Shown: piece after piece, positions 42,311 through 51,069 of the stretch
How positions within the stretch are numbered: the stretch's first letter is position 1
Layout of the letters: each line of letters begins with the position of its first letter
Source of the DNA: CANJBX01 sp035556735
GTDB taxonomy: Bacteria > Pseudomonadota > Alphaproteobacteria > Rhizobiales > Xanthobacteraceae
Reading direction: 5' to 3'
DNA: 64,000 bases
Assembly: GCA_035556735.1 (NCBI GenBank)
Contig: DATMFF010000012.1
Coordinates: 310,001 to 374,000 of the forward strand
Notes under the pieces: generated by a model
The model's database searches: none
Told to the model about the DNA's origin: nothing
What the model saw: the letters and a program-made list of their open reading frames with translations, nothing else
Program-made: the position numbers and the translations under genes

Positions 42311-43657
42311 ATGACTCGCCAGATGGTCATGGTCGGCTTCCTGCAGGCGCAGAACTGCACGAACCTGCCGAGCTCGTGGCGCCATCCCGACTCGCGCACC
42401 GACGCGACCAGCGCCGATTTCTACGCCGAGATCGGCCGCATCCTCGAAGCCGGCAAGTTCCACATGGCGTTCTTCGACGACCGCTTCGCCATGCCCGACC
42501 GCTATGGCGGCGATCACGCCCACACCGTCGAATACGGTATCCGCTGCATCAAGATGGACCCGGTCGTCACCATGATGGCGATGGGGCTCGCCACCTCGCG
42601 CATGGGCATCGCCTCGACCGCGTCCACCACCTACTACGAGCCCTTCGACGTCGCGCGCCGCTTCATGACCGCCGACCACATGCTGGGTGGGCGCGCCGGC
42701 TGGAACGTCGTCACCTCGGTGAACGACGGCGAGGCGCAGAACATGGGGCGCGAGGAGCACCTCGACCACGACGAGCGCTACGATCGCGCCGACGAGTTCA
42801 TGGAGGTCGTGCTCGGCCACTGGGATTCCTGGGACGACGACGCGCTCATCATCGACAAGAGAAGCGGGCGCTTCGCCGACCCGAAGAAGGTGCGCCGCCT
42901 CGATCACAAGGGCAGGTTCTTCCGCTCGCGCGGGCCGTTCACGGTGCCGCGCTCGCCGCAGGGCCATCCCGTCATCATCCAGGCCGGCGCGTCAGGGCGC
43001 GGGCGGCAGTTCGCGGCGCGCTGGGGCGAGGTGATCTTCTCCTCAGCGCACACCACCGAGTTCGCGATCCCCTCCTACAAGGCGCTCAAGGAGGAGACCG
43101 CGCGGCTCGGGCGCGATCCCGACCAGATGTTCGTGTGCTGCGGGGTGATGTGTGTCGCCGGCGCGACGAGGTCCGAAGCCGAGGACAAGATGGCCGCGAT
43201 CGAAAAGCTGCCGCTCGAGATCGACGCGCTCTCGCTGCTCGCGGAGGGTCTCAACTTCGATTTCGCCCGCAAGGACATCGACGAGCCGCTCTCCAGCGCC
43301 GAGCTCGACAGTTTCTCGGGCATGCTGACCATCCGCGACCACGTGCTCAAGGTCAGCGGCAAGGCGAATCCGACCGTGCGCGACTTCCTCAAGCACAACA
43401 ACCGCGGCCAGACCCATGGCTCGATCGTCGGCGGGCCGAAGGAGATCGCCGACAGGCTTGAGGACATGTTCGAAAGCCGCGGCTGCGACGGGTTCGTCGT
43501 GGCGGCGACGCACGTGCCCGGCGCCTACGCCGATTTCGTCACGCACGTCATCCCCGAGCTGCAGCGGCGCGGCCTCTACCACAAGGACTACGCCGGCCCC
43601 ACCTTGCGCGACAATCTCGGCCTGCCCAGGCCGACGATCGGGGATTGGAAGCGCTAG
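42311..43657 (+). CDS. LLM-class flavin monooxygenase (NtaA/SnaA/DszA type)
   Basis: 448-residue luciferase-like monooxygenase of the same subgroup as the 20460 gene: STTYYEPFDVARRFMTADH, GGRAGWNVVTSVNDGEAQN, GHPVIIQAGASGRGRQFA and GPKEIADRLEDMFESRGCDG. It needs reduced flavin from a separate reductase, not found nearby. Begins at ATG 42311; the frame is open to 42164 through repeat DNA, which is rejected as coding. Confidence 0.9.
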   Translation: MTRQMVMVGFLQAQNCTNLPSSWRHPDSRTDATSADFYAEIGRILEAGKFHMAFFDDRFAMPDRYGGDHAHTVEYGIRCIKMDPVVTMMAMGLATSRMGIASTASTTYYEPFDVARRFMTADHMLGGRAGWNVVTSVNDGEAQNMGREEHLDHDERYDRADEFMEVVLGHWDSWDDDALIIDKRSGRFADPKKVRRLDHKGRFFRSRGPFTVPRSPQGHPVIIQAGASGRGRQFAARWGEVIFSSAHTTEFAIPSYKALKEETARLGRDPDQMFVCCGVMCVAGATRSEAEDKMAAIEKLPLEIDALSLLAEGLNFDFARKDIDEPLSSAELDSFSGMLTIRDHVLKVSGKANPTVRDFLKHNNRGQTHGSIVGGPKEIADRLEDMFESRGCDGFVVAATHVPGAYADFVTHVIPELQRRGLYHKDYAGPTLRDNLGLPRPTIGDWKR

Positions 43658-43744
43658 CGTGCGCCAGCGAGTTCGTGGCGGGGCCGCAGGCTCGACCTGC
43701 GCGTGACGTGGCGCTGCAGCCGCATCACGGCTGTCCGCCGCCCG

Positions 43745-44440
43745 TCACACCACCGTTCCCGCCATCGCACCGATCGCCGCCGTCAGCGCCATCGCAATCG
43801 CGCCCCAGAACGTCACCCGCACCGTCGGTTTGAGCACGCCGGCGCCGCCGGTCCATGCGCCGATCGCGCCCAGCAGCGCCAGGAAGATCAGCGAACCGGC
43901 GGCGACCGCCGGGATCAGCCAGGCGGTCGGCGCGACCAGCACCAGCAGCAGCGGCGCGGCCGCCCCCACCGAGAACGTCGCGGCCGAGGCCAAGGCGGCC
44001 TGCACCGGACGCGCGGTGCTGATCTGCGACAGGCCGAGCTCGTCGCGCGCGTGGGCGCCGAGCGCATCCTTGGCCATGAGCTGCCGCGCCACCTGGCGCG
44101 CGAGGCCGACCTCGACGCCGCGTCCCACGTAGATCTGCGCCAGCTCCTCGGCTTCGTATTCGGGCATCTCGGCCAGCTCGCGGCGCTCGCGCGCGAGATC
44201 GGCGCGCTCGGTGTCCGATTGCGACGACACCGAGACGTATTCGCCCGCCGCCATCGACATCGCGCCGGCGACGAGGCCGGCCACGCCCGCCAGCAGCACC
44301 TCGCCCGGCGCCGTCGCCGCCGATGCCACGCCGAGAATGAGGCTCGCCGTCGAGATGATGCCGTCATTGGCGCCGAGCACGGCGGCGCGCAGCCATCCGA
44401 TCCGCTCGACGAGATGGGTTTCCTTGTGAACGCCGCGCAT
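43745..44440 (-). CDS. VIT1/CCC1-family transporter
   Basis: 231-residue membrane protein of the VIT family (iron/manganese transporters). N-terminal THLVERIGWLRAAVLGANDGIISTASLILGV and GLVAGAMSMAAGEYVSVSSQ are diagnostic. A cytoplasmic helical, Glu-rich segment (RERRELAEMPEYEAEELAQIY) follows and may bind metal, and two or three C-terminal helices end the protein. The ATG has GAGG upstream. Convergent with the flavin monooxygenase. Confidence 0.9.
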   Translation of the reverse strand: MRGVHKETHLVERIGWLRAAVLGANDGIISTASLILGVASAATAPGEVLLAGVAGLVAGAMSMAAGEYVSVSSQSDTERADLARERRELAEMPEYEAEELAQIYVGRGVEVGLARQVARQLMAKDALGAHARDELGLSQISTARPVQAALASAATFSVGAAAPLLLVLVAPTAWLIPAVAAGSLIFLALLGAIGAWTGGAGVLKPTVRVTFWGAIAMALTAAIGAMAGTVV

Positions 44441-44707
44441 GAATCACCTCTGCCGTTGCCGACCGCAGGTTACGCCCGCGCGGCGACGACTTCATCCGCC
44501 GCGTCGATTGGCTCACGACAAATCGACTGGCGCACGGCGAATGCCGGGCCGGCGGCCCGTCGGTCTTTCCCGGAGCGGCGGGAGAGGGCGCGCGCATCTG
44601 CCATGCAACTTGCCGTCGGCTGCGCAACCGGTGAACAATGCGCTAGAACTATCCCATGTCGGCTCGCGCGAGCCGCACAACGAACAACCGTCAGGGGAGG
44701 AACCTCG

Positions 44708-45706
44708 ATGACCGTCGATACCATGCTCACCCGCCGCCGCCTGCTCGAAGCGGGCGCGGCGCTCGCCGCCGCGACGGCGCTGCCCGCCGGCGCGGCCTTC
44801 GCCGACGACTATCCCGGCAACCGCGAGATCAAGATCGTCGCCGCCTTCCCCGCCGGCAGCGGCGCCGACGTCTTCACGCGCTACTTCGCCGACAACATGC
44901 GTCCCTTCCTCGGCAACCCGACCATGATCGTCGAGAACAAGGTCGGCGCGTCCGGCAACATCGCCGCCAACTACGTCGCCAAGGCCAAGCCCGACGGCTA
45001 CACGATCTTCATCCATGCGCCGAGCGCGATCGCCGGCAACATGGCGCTGTTCAAGAATCCCGGCTTCGACGAAAAGGCGTTTGCGATACTCGGCAGCGTC
45101 TGCCGCCTGCCGTTCACCGTCAGCGTCTCCGCCAACAGCCCGCACAAGACGCTGCAGGAGCTGATCGCCGCGGTGAAGGCCAAGGGTGCCAAGGCGAGCT
45201 ATGGCACCACCGCGCCGACCGGGCAGGTCGCCGGCGCCATCATGAAGAAGACCCTCAAGCTCGAGGCGGTCGAGGTGCCCTACCGCACCGCCGCCGACAC
45301 GGTGAACGACCTCGACAGCGGCGCCGTCGACTACGTGATGTACGATCCGATCTTCGCCATGCCGCGCCACCGCCAGGGCAAGCTGCGCGTGCTCGCCATC
45401 AGCGCCAAGGAGCGCATGAGCACGGCGCCCGACATCCCGACCATGCACGAGAGCGGCGTGCCCGGCGTCGACATCGTCGGCTGGTGGGGCCCGGCCGTGC
45501 CGGCCGGCACGCCGCAGGCGGTCAAGGACAAGATCGCCGACGCCTTCCGCAAGATGGCCGAGAAGCCGGAGACCAAGAAGTGGCTGTCCAACCTCGGCGG
45601 CGATCCCTGGGTCGTCGGCCCGGCCGAGGCGCAGAAGCGCTTCCTGCAGGACGTCAAGGAATGGGCCGGGTTCATCAAGATCGCGGGCATCGAGCCGAAG
45701 GGGTGA
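44708..45706 (+). CDS. Bug/TctC-family periplasmic binding protein (Tat-type signal)
   Basis: 332 residues. The signal MTVDTMLTRRRLLEAGAALA has a twin-arginine pattern, cleaved near AAFADDY. Family motifs: IKIVAAFPAGSGADVFTRYFA, IVENKVGASGNIAANYVA, final FIKIAGIEPKG. The ATG follows AGGGGAGGAACCTCG, a strong site. Single gene with its own terminator downstream. Substrate unknown; no TctAB near it. Confidence 0.88.
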   Translation: MTVDTMLTRRRLLEAGAALAAATALPAGAAFADDYPGNREIKIVAAFPAGSGADVFTRYFADNMRPFLGNPTMIVENKVGASGNIAANYVAKAKPDGYTIFIHAPSAIAGNMALFKNPGFDEKAFAILGSVCRLPFTVSVSANSPHKTLQELIAAVKAKGAKASYGTTAPTGQVAGAIMKKTLKLEAVEVPYRTAADTVNDLDSGAVDYVMYDPIFAMPRHRQGKLRVLAISAKERMSTAPDIPTMHESGVPGVDIVGWWGPAVPAGTPQAVKDKIADAFRKMAEKPETKKWLSNLGGDPWVVGPAEAQKRFLQDVKEWAGFIKIAGIEPKG

Positions 45707-45739
45707 GGGCGCTCGCCTCGCGGCTCGTCGATCCTATCG

Positions 45740-45806
45740 CCGCCGCGACCTGAGATGTCGCGGCGGCCAATGTGTTCAGCGCCGGCTGGGTCCGGCGCTT
45801 TCTTTT
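45740..45806 (+). terminator. Rho-independent terminator after Bug-family gene
   Basis: Two stem-loops: CCGCCGCGAC...GTCGCGGCGG (45740-45766) and AGCGCCGG-CTGGGT-CCGGCGCT (45778-45799), the second followed by TTCTTTT. The latter has all features of an intrinsic terminator for the plus-strand gene. Confidence 0.85.
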
Positions 45807-45927
45807 ACAGCCGCACGCTCGTCGTCGTGAACGCGACGTCCGCGGGCTTCTGGTAAATGTTGAGCACGGCGGCGCCGATCACGGCGATGACGACGGCGGC
45901 GACACAGGCGGCAATGAAGCTGCGCAT
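45805..45927 (-). CDS. 40-residue single-pass membrane peptide
   Basis: MRSFIAACVAAVVIAVIGAA... is one transmembrane helix (about residues 3-24) followed by a short extracytoplasmic tail ending TTSVRL. The ATG at 45927 has GGGGAGG six bases upstream, far better than the longer open frame from 45999. Similar tiny membrane peptides are frequent in Bradyrhizobium-group genomes; the function is unknown. Its stop sits in the T-tract of the neighbouring terminator. Confidence 0.7.
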   Translation of the reverse strand: MRSFIAACVAAVVIAVIGAAVLNIYQKPADVAFTTTSVRL

Positions 45928-46055
45928 GGTAATCCTCCCCAGCTCGCCGGCATGATCGCGACAGCGGCTCTCGCTTTCGCCAAGATCATGCGCCAGCACT
46001 ATATTAAAGTAGATTTCTGGCGCCCTCTCCGCAAGATCAAGGGACGCGACCGCCG

Positions 46056-47375
46056 GTGCGACGCAATTGCCGCAGGTTCGAACGGGTCGGCGCTGGCCTC
46101 GCCGCGCTGCTGTGCACAGCGCTCGTCGGCCTGCCCGCGCCGGCGCGGGCGCAGCTGCGTGGCCACGGCGGGCCGGTGCGCGCGCTCGCCGTGTCGCCCG
46201 ACGGCAAGACGGCGCTGTCCGGCTCGTTCGACACGTCCGCGATCCGCTGGTCGCTCACGCGCGGCGTCGCCGAGCAGGTGCTGCGCGGCCATGACGAGGC
46301 GGTGAACGCGGTCGCGCTGCTGCCGGACGGCCGCGCCGTCACCGGCGGCGCCGATGGCCGCATCGCGATCTGGAGCGCCGGCAGGCCGCAGCCCGACGCG
46401 ATCCTGCAGGGCCACACCGCGCCGATCGTCTCGCTCGCGCTCTCGCCCGATGGCGCGACGCTCGCCTCCGCCTCCTGGGATCACAGCGTGCGGCTGTGGC
46501 CGCTCGCGCAACCGGGCAGCGCGCCGCGCGTGCTCGACGGCCATGGCCAGAACGTCAACGGCGTCGCCTTCTCGCCGGACGGGCGCACGCTGGTGAGCGC
46601 AAGTTATGATCTCACGCTGCGCCTGTGGCCGCTCGCGGGCAACGCCGCGCCGACGATCGTGACGCTGCCCTCGCCGCTCAACGCGGTGGCGGTCGCGCCC
46701 GACGGCGAGATCGTCGCGGGCGCCGCCGATGGCAAGCTCTATTTCCTCAACTCCGACGGCGCCCGCACGGGCGAGGTGCAGGCCGGGCCGACGCCCGTGA
46801 TCGCGCTCGCGCTCTCGCGCGACGGCGCGCGCATCGCCGCGGCCGGTATTCGCGGCTCGGTCGCGATCCTCGCGCGCAAGACCCGCACGCCCGAGCGCAC
46901 GCTGGTCGGTCCCGGCATGCCGGTGTGGTCGGCGGCGTTCCTGCCCGACGGCGCGACGCTCCTCACCGGCGGCAACGATACGATGATCCGGCGCTGGAAC
47001 GCGGCGACCGGCGAGCCGATCGGGTCGGCGGTGATGAACGGGCCGCAGGACGTGCTCGCGGCCTACGCGGGCGAGCGCGGCGCCGAGGTGTTCCGCGCCT
47101 GCGTCGCCTGCCACACCCTGCGTCCCGACGAGGGCAACAAGGCCGGGCCGACGCTCGCCGGCATCTTCGGCCGCCGCATCGCCTCGCTGCCGGGCTACAA
47201 CTTCTCGCCCGCGCTCAAGAACCTGGACATCGTGTGGACGCCGGAAACGGTGTCGAAGCTGTTCGAGGTCGGCCCCGCGACCTATACGCCCGGCACCAAG
47301 ATGCCCGAGCAGACCATCGGCTCGGCGGCGGACCGCAAGGCGCTGATGGATTTCCTGGCGAAGGCGACGAAGTGA
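46056..47375 (+). CDS. Exported WD40-cytochrome c fusion protein
   Basis: 439 residues. Signal peptide about 1-32 (ending APARAQ). Residues 35-335 form about seven WD40 blades (LRGHGGPVRALAVSPDGK, LRGHDEAVNAVALLPDG, LQGHTAPIVSLALSPDG, LDGHGQNVNGVAFSPDG...). The C-terminal 100 residues are a class I cytochrome c with heme motif C349-V-A-C352-H353 and axial Met M416 in GTKMPEQ. It would be a periplasmic electron carrier docked by a beta-propeller. GTG start, AAGGGA upstream. Convergent with the polyferredoxin gene. Confidence 0.87.
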   Translation: MRRNCRRFERVGAGLAALLCTALVGLPAPARAQLRGHGGPVRALAVSPDGKTALSGSFDTSAIRWSLTRGVAEQVLRGHDEAVNAVALLPDGRAVTGGADGRIAIWSAGRPQPDAILQGHTAPIVSLALSPDGATLASASWDHSVRLWPLAQPGSAPRVLDGHGQNVNGVAFSPDGRTLVSASYDLTLRLWPLAGNAAPTIVTLPSPLNAVAVAPDGEIVAGAADGKLYFLNSDGARTGEVQAGPTPVIALALSRDGARIAAAGIRGSVAILARKTRTPERTLVGPGMPVWSAAFLPDGATLLTGGNDTMIRRWNAATGEPIGSAVMNGPQDVLAAYAGERGAEVFRACVACHTLRPDEGNKAGPTLAGIFGRRIASLPGYNFSPALKNLDIVWTPETVSKLFEVGPATYTPGTKMPEQTIGSAADRKALMDFLAKATK

Positions 47376-47376
47376 C

Positions 47377-49404
47377 CTAGCCCTCGCCCTTGCCCTCGCG
47401 CTCGCGCAGGTAGTCGTCCGTCGTGCGCGGCCTGGGGCGGCCCGGCGCGTCGAACGGATCGAAGTTCTCCTCGGTCACGGCGATCACGCGGCAGTCGGCG
47501 CACATCTTGATCACGTCGAGGCGCCTGGCCGAGTTGGCGAACATCCAGTGCTTGCCTTCGAGCTTGGCCGCGACGCGCTCGACCGTGCTCTTCACGCCGA
47601 ACGGCTTGTGGCAGCGGATGCAGTGGAACGGCTCCTCCTCCTTGATCACGCGGCTCGCGGCGGTGGCGGCGCGGAAGTCGAGCCGCGGCGTGAGCGAGAT
47701 CACCTTCTCCGGGCAGGTCGCCTGGCACAGCCCGCATTGCACGCAGGCGTCCTCGGCGAAGCGCAGCATCGGCCGCTCGGGATCGTCGGCGAGCGCGCCT
47801 GTCGGGCAGGCGGAGACGCAGGAGAGGCACAGCGTGCAGCCCTCGACGTTCACCTCCACCGTGCCGAAGGGCGCGCCGGCGGGCAGCGCGATCACGTCCA
47901 CCGGCGCGGGCGCCGCGCGGTGCAGTTCGCGCAGCGCGAGGCGCAGCACGCCGCGCTTGTCGCCCATGGGCTGGAACGACGCGGGCCGCGGCGCAGGCGC
48001 GGCCGGCGCGATCGCGCGCAGCGTCTCGCCGAGCGCGAAGGGGTCGTCGGTCTCGATCGTCGTGACGCGCCCCTGGCCGAAGCCGAGCCCGGTCAGCACG
48101 GTGTCCGCGAGCGCGACCGTGCGCGCAAGGCCGGCCGTGTCGTGGCGCGCCCGCGCGCGCGTGAGGATGCGCAGCGCGCTCGCGCCATAGGCGAAGCCCG
48201 CCGCCACCGCCTCGAGGCCGACCTGCGTCACCTCGTTGACGGCGAGCGGCAGCACGTTGGCGGGCAGCCCGTCGCCGTGGCGCGCGAGCGCGTCGATCAA
48301 GTCCGAGCCGTGATCGTTGTCGTGGATCAGCACGATCGGCTGCGCGCCGCCGGCCTCGCGATAGGTCGTGAGCAGCGCGCGCAGCTTTCGCATCATCATG
48401 TCGGCGGGCGGCAGCGCGTAGGATGCGGCGCCGGTCGGGCACACGGACGCGCACTGGCCGCAGCCGGCGCAGATGTGCGGATCGATGGCGACGTGATCGC
48501 CCGCGGGCGTGATCGCGCCGGTCGGGCAGAGATCGAGGCAGCGCCGGCAGCCGACGATGCGCGAGCGCGAATGCGCGCACAGGTCCTCGGTGAAGGTGAT
48601 GTAGCGCGGCTTGTCGAAGCCGCCGACGAGGTCGCGCGCCTTGAGCACCGCCTTGAGCACGTCGGCCGGGCTGCCGGGATCGGCGCGCAGGTAGCCGTCG
48701 CGCAGGTCGTGCGCGGGAAACAGCGGCGCGCCGCCCGACAGGTCGATGACGAGGTCGCAGCGCGACACCGCGCCGTCGCGCGAAGGGCCGAAGACGAGCG
48801 CGCCGCGCGAGGAGGGCAGCGGCATGGCGTAGTCGTCGACGGTGATCTCGAACGCGCCGAAGTGGCCCGTGGCGTTGCGGATGGTGCCCTTCACCACGGG
48901 GAAGTCGTCGACGCGGGCGGGCGCGACGTCCTGGGGCTGGTTGAGCAGCACGGTGACGTCGAGATGGTCGGCCAGCAGCCGCGCCGCCTCGATCGCCTGC
49001 TCGTCGCGGCCGTAGATCAGCGTCGCGCCCTCGCTGTCGAGGCTCACCAGCGGCACCGGCGGCGCCGGCTCGGCCGCGGCCGCGAGCAGCGCCGCCATCT
49101 TGGGACCGGCCTTGCCGCCCTCGCGCGACCAGCCGGCCGTTTCGCGGATGTTGACGAAGTCGAGCGCGCCCTCGCGCGTCGCCTCGTCGGCGACGTCACC
49201 GAACAGCGGCGCCTCCTGCGTGCAGGCGACGACGATGGGATCCTCGCGTCCGAGCGCGGCGCGGAACTGCGCGAGGTCGGCGCGGCAGAGCTGGCGCGCC
49301 GTCTTCACGTCGGCATCGCGGCAGCCCTTGCGCGCCGTCGCGACGTCGATCTCCATCGTGTCGTCGCAGGAGCACAGGAAGATGGTGCGCCGTTCCTCGG
49401 TCAT
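47377..49404 (-). CDS. Multi-cluster 4Fe-4S protein (polyferredoxin)
   Basis: 675 residues, cytoplasmic. The N-terminal half has no Fe-S motif apart from LCSCDD. Four 4Fe-4S-type Cys clusters follow: CRRCLDLCPTGA, CAGCGQCASVCPTGA, CTLCLSCVSACPTGA and CVQCGLCQATCPEK, in two pairs separated by about 200 residues. A late Cys pair CIRC is near the end. It resembles electron-transfer proteins next to rhizobial formate dehydrogenase genes and probably passes electrons for that system; its exact partner is unknown. Divergent from the ligase-like gene at 49551. Confidence 0.8.
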   Translation of the reverse strand: MTEERRTIFLCSCDDTMEIDVATARKGCRDADVKTARQLCRADLAQFRAALGREDPIVVACTQEAPLFGDVADEATREGALDFVNIRETAGWSREGGKAGPKMAALLAAAAEPAPPVPLVSLDSEGATLIYGRDEQAIEAARLLADHLDVTVLLNQPQDVAPARVDDFPVVKGTIRNATGHFGAFEITVDDYAMPLPSSRGALVFGPSRDGAVSRCDLVIDLSGGAPLFPAHDLRDGYLRADPGSPADVLKAVLKARDLVGGFDKPRYITFTEDLCAHSRSRIVGCRRCLDLCPTGAITPAGDHVAIDPHICAGCGQCASVCPTGAASYALPPADMMMRKLRALLTTYREAGGAQPIVLIHDNDHGSDLIDALARHGDGLPANVLPLAVNEVTQVGLEAVAAGFAYGASALRILTRARARHDTAGLARTVALADTVLTGLGFGQGRVTTIETDDPFALGETLRAIAPAAPAPRPASFQPMGDKRGVLRLALRELHRAAPAPVDVIALPAGAPFGTVEVNVEGCTLCLSCVSACPTGALADDPERPMLRFAEDACVQCGLCQATCPEKVISLTPRLDFRAATAASRVIKEEEPFHCIRCHKPFGVKSTVERVAAKLEGKHWMFANSARRLDVIKMCADCRVIAVTEENFDPFDAPGRPRPRTTDDYLREREGKGEG

Positions 49405-49550
49405 CTCGCCTGGTTCATCTCGCCTGGGTCATCTCGCTTCGTACCTGACGTTTCCGCCCCCGGGGACCAGGCCAGCGGCGCCGGACTGGCCTCAACTTCC
49501 CTTGCGGGCTACTTATAGGCCACAACCGTCGATGTCACCAGGAAGCGCCC

Positions 49551-50306
49551 ATGACCGCAGGCGTGAAACGCGCGCGAACGGACGACCGGCTCGAGCTTCC
49601 GCCGCCTTACACGCTGGTCACCCTGCGTGAGGTCGGCGACGCCTTCGCGCACGCGGTGGCGATCGCGCCGGAGCAGGGCGCCGGCACATTGGTATATGTC
49701 GGCCGCTTCGACCTCGCGGAGTTCGCGGTGGTACTCGAGCCCGACGAGCCGCTGCGCAGCGCGCGCCGCACGCTCTACCTCGGCATGACCGCGCTCGTCG
49801 ATGCGCTCGCCGCGCACGCGCCGCCCGAGAAGCCGATCGAGGTCCGTTGGCCCGACGCCGTCCTCGTCGATCTCGGCCTCGTCGGCGGCGGCCGCATCGC
49901 CTGGCCGGAGGGGACGAAGGAAGACGAGACGCCGGACTGGATGGTCTTCGCCGCCAGCATCCGCACCGTGTCGATGGGCGAGGCCGAGCCGGGCATGACG
50001 CCGCTCGCCGCCGCGCTCGAGCAGGAAGGGTTCGAGGAGTTCGGCTCCGACCGTCTGGTCGAGAGCTTTGCGCGCCACCTCATGGTCGCGGTGGACGCCT
50101 GCCAGGAGCACGGCTTCGGCGCCGTCGCGAAGGATTATCTCGCGCGTCTGCCGCGCGCGTCGGGCGTGCGCCGCGACATCGACGAGACCGGCGATCTGCT
50201 CGTGCGCCGCGTGGGCAAGGCCGAGGTGGAGCGGCACCGGCTCGCGCCGCTGCTGGCCGCCCCGTCGTGGCTCGATCCCGCAACCGGCGGCCCGAAGCTC
50301 GCGTGA
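49551..50306 (+). CDS. Biotin/lipoate-ligase-like protein of the formate dehydrogenase locus
   Basis: 251 residues. GLVGGGRIAWPEGTKEDE and PDWMVFAASIRTVSM recall the catalytic fold of biotin/lipoate protein ligases, but the canonical lipoyl-AMP motif is not obvious, so it may be non-catalytic. The function is unknown. It leads a set of small genes (to 54426) found beside formate dehydrogenases in alphaproteobacteria and may help maturation. The ATG is close to the divergent polyferredoxin. Confidence 0.6.
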   Translation: MTAGVKRARTDDRLELPPPYTLVTLREVGDAFAHAVAIAPEQGAGTLVYVGRFDLAEFAVVLEPDEPLRSARRTLYLGMTALVDALAAHAPPEKPIEVRWPDAVLVDLGLVGGGRIAWPEGTKEDETPDWMVFAASIRTVSMGEAEPGMTPLAAALEQEGFEEFGSDRLVESFARHLMVAVDACQEHGFGAVAKDYLARLPRASGVRRDIDETGDLLVRRVGKAEVERHRLAPLLAAPSWLDPATGGPKLA

Positions 50307-50358
50307 TGACGGTTCGGCGGAGAACGGCGGCCATGTCCCCGCGCCAGGGCACGATCGG

Positions 50359-50898
50359 ATGAAGCTCCTGCGCACCATCCGCCTCGACCCGTCGGACACC
50401 TTCGTGTTCGAGCGCGCCGCCGAGCCCGGCGAATGGGCGGTGCCGGGCGGGTTCGTGTTCTTCGGCAGCGATCCCGATGCGTTGCAGGGCAAGGCCCGCA
50501 CGGCGTTCCGCGCCGGCTTCCTCGGCGTCGCCTCGCTCGGCTGGTCGACCTTGGTGCAGGTCGTCGAGGCGAGCGAGGCCGATCGTGCCGGGCTGGTCGA
50601 GGCGCTGGCCGCGCAGCTCGTCGCCCGCTTCGGCGCGCCTGATCTTGCCGCCGCGCGTCCCGCGGCGGAGGAGGAGGTCGCCTTCGCCGCCTCGCTGTGC
50701 GACCACCCGTCCGGCACCCTCGTCGCGCTGCACCGCGCCAACGACGATGGCGACATCCGCGAGACCTTCCGCACCCTGCGTCCGCGCGAGGGCGAGCGCA
50801 CGTTCCGCGCCTTCTCCTTCCTCGACGTCGAGGGCGAGGACGAGGACCCCGTCGAGGAGATCGACCTCGCGGCGCTGGCGAAAAAGACGCGGGACTAG
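50359..50898 (+). CDS. DUF6505-like formate dehydrogenase-locus protein
   Basis: 179 residues (MKLLRTIRLDPSDTFVFERAA..., WAVPGGFVFFG, FRAGFLGVASLGWSTLVQVVEA), no signal or membrane segment, acidic C-terminus (EGEDEDPVEEIDLAAL). Recognised only by its position and general resemblance to DUF6505. The ATG at 50359 follows the ligase-like gene by 52 bases. Function unknown; likely maturation of formate dehydrogenase. Confidence 0.6.
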   Translation: MKLLRTIRLDPSDTFVFERAAEPGEWAVPGGFVFFGSDPDALQGKARTAFRAGFLGVASLGWSTLVQVVEASEADRAGLVEALAAQLVARFGAPDLAAARPAAEEEVAFAASLCDHPSGTLVALHRANDDGDIRETFRTLRPREGERTFRAFSFLDVEGEDEDPVEEIDLAALAKKTRD

Positions 50899-51069
50899 CA
50901 GCGACGTCGGCGCTGTCCGCCGCGCGCCGCGCTCCCGCCGCCGCGCCATATCCCCCCATGCGACACAGCGGCCGTTGCAACGGGCGATACTTCCCGCGAA
51001 CGTGGCTGTCGGCGGGGCGGCCGGACGGCAAGCCCGTCGCCGCACATAAGAAGCGATCCGGGAGGAACC

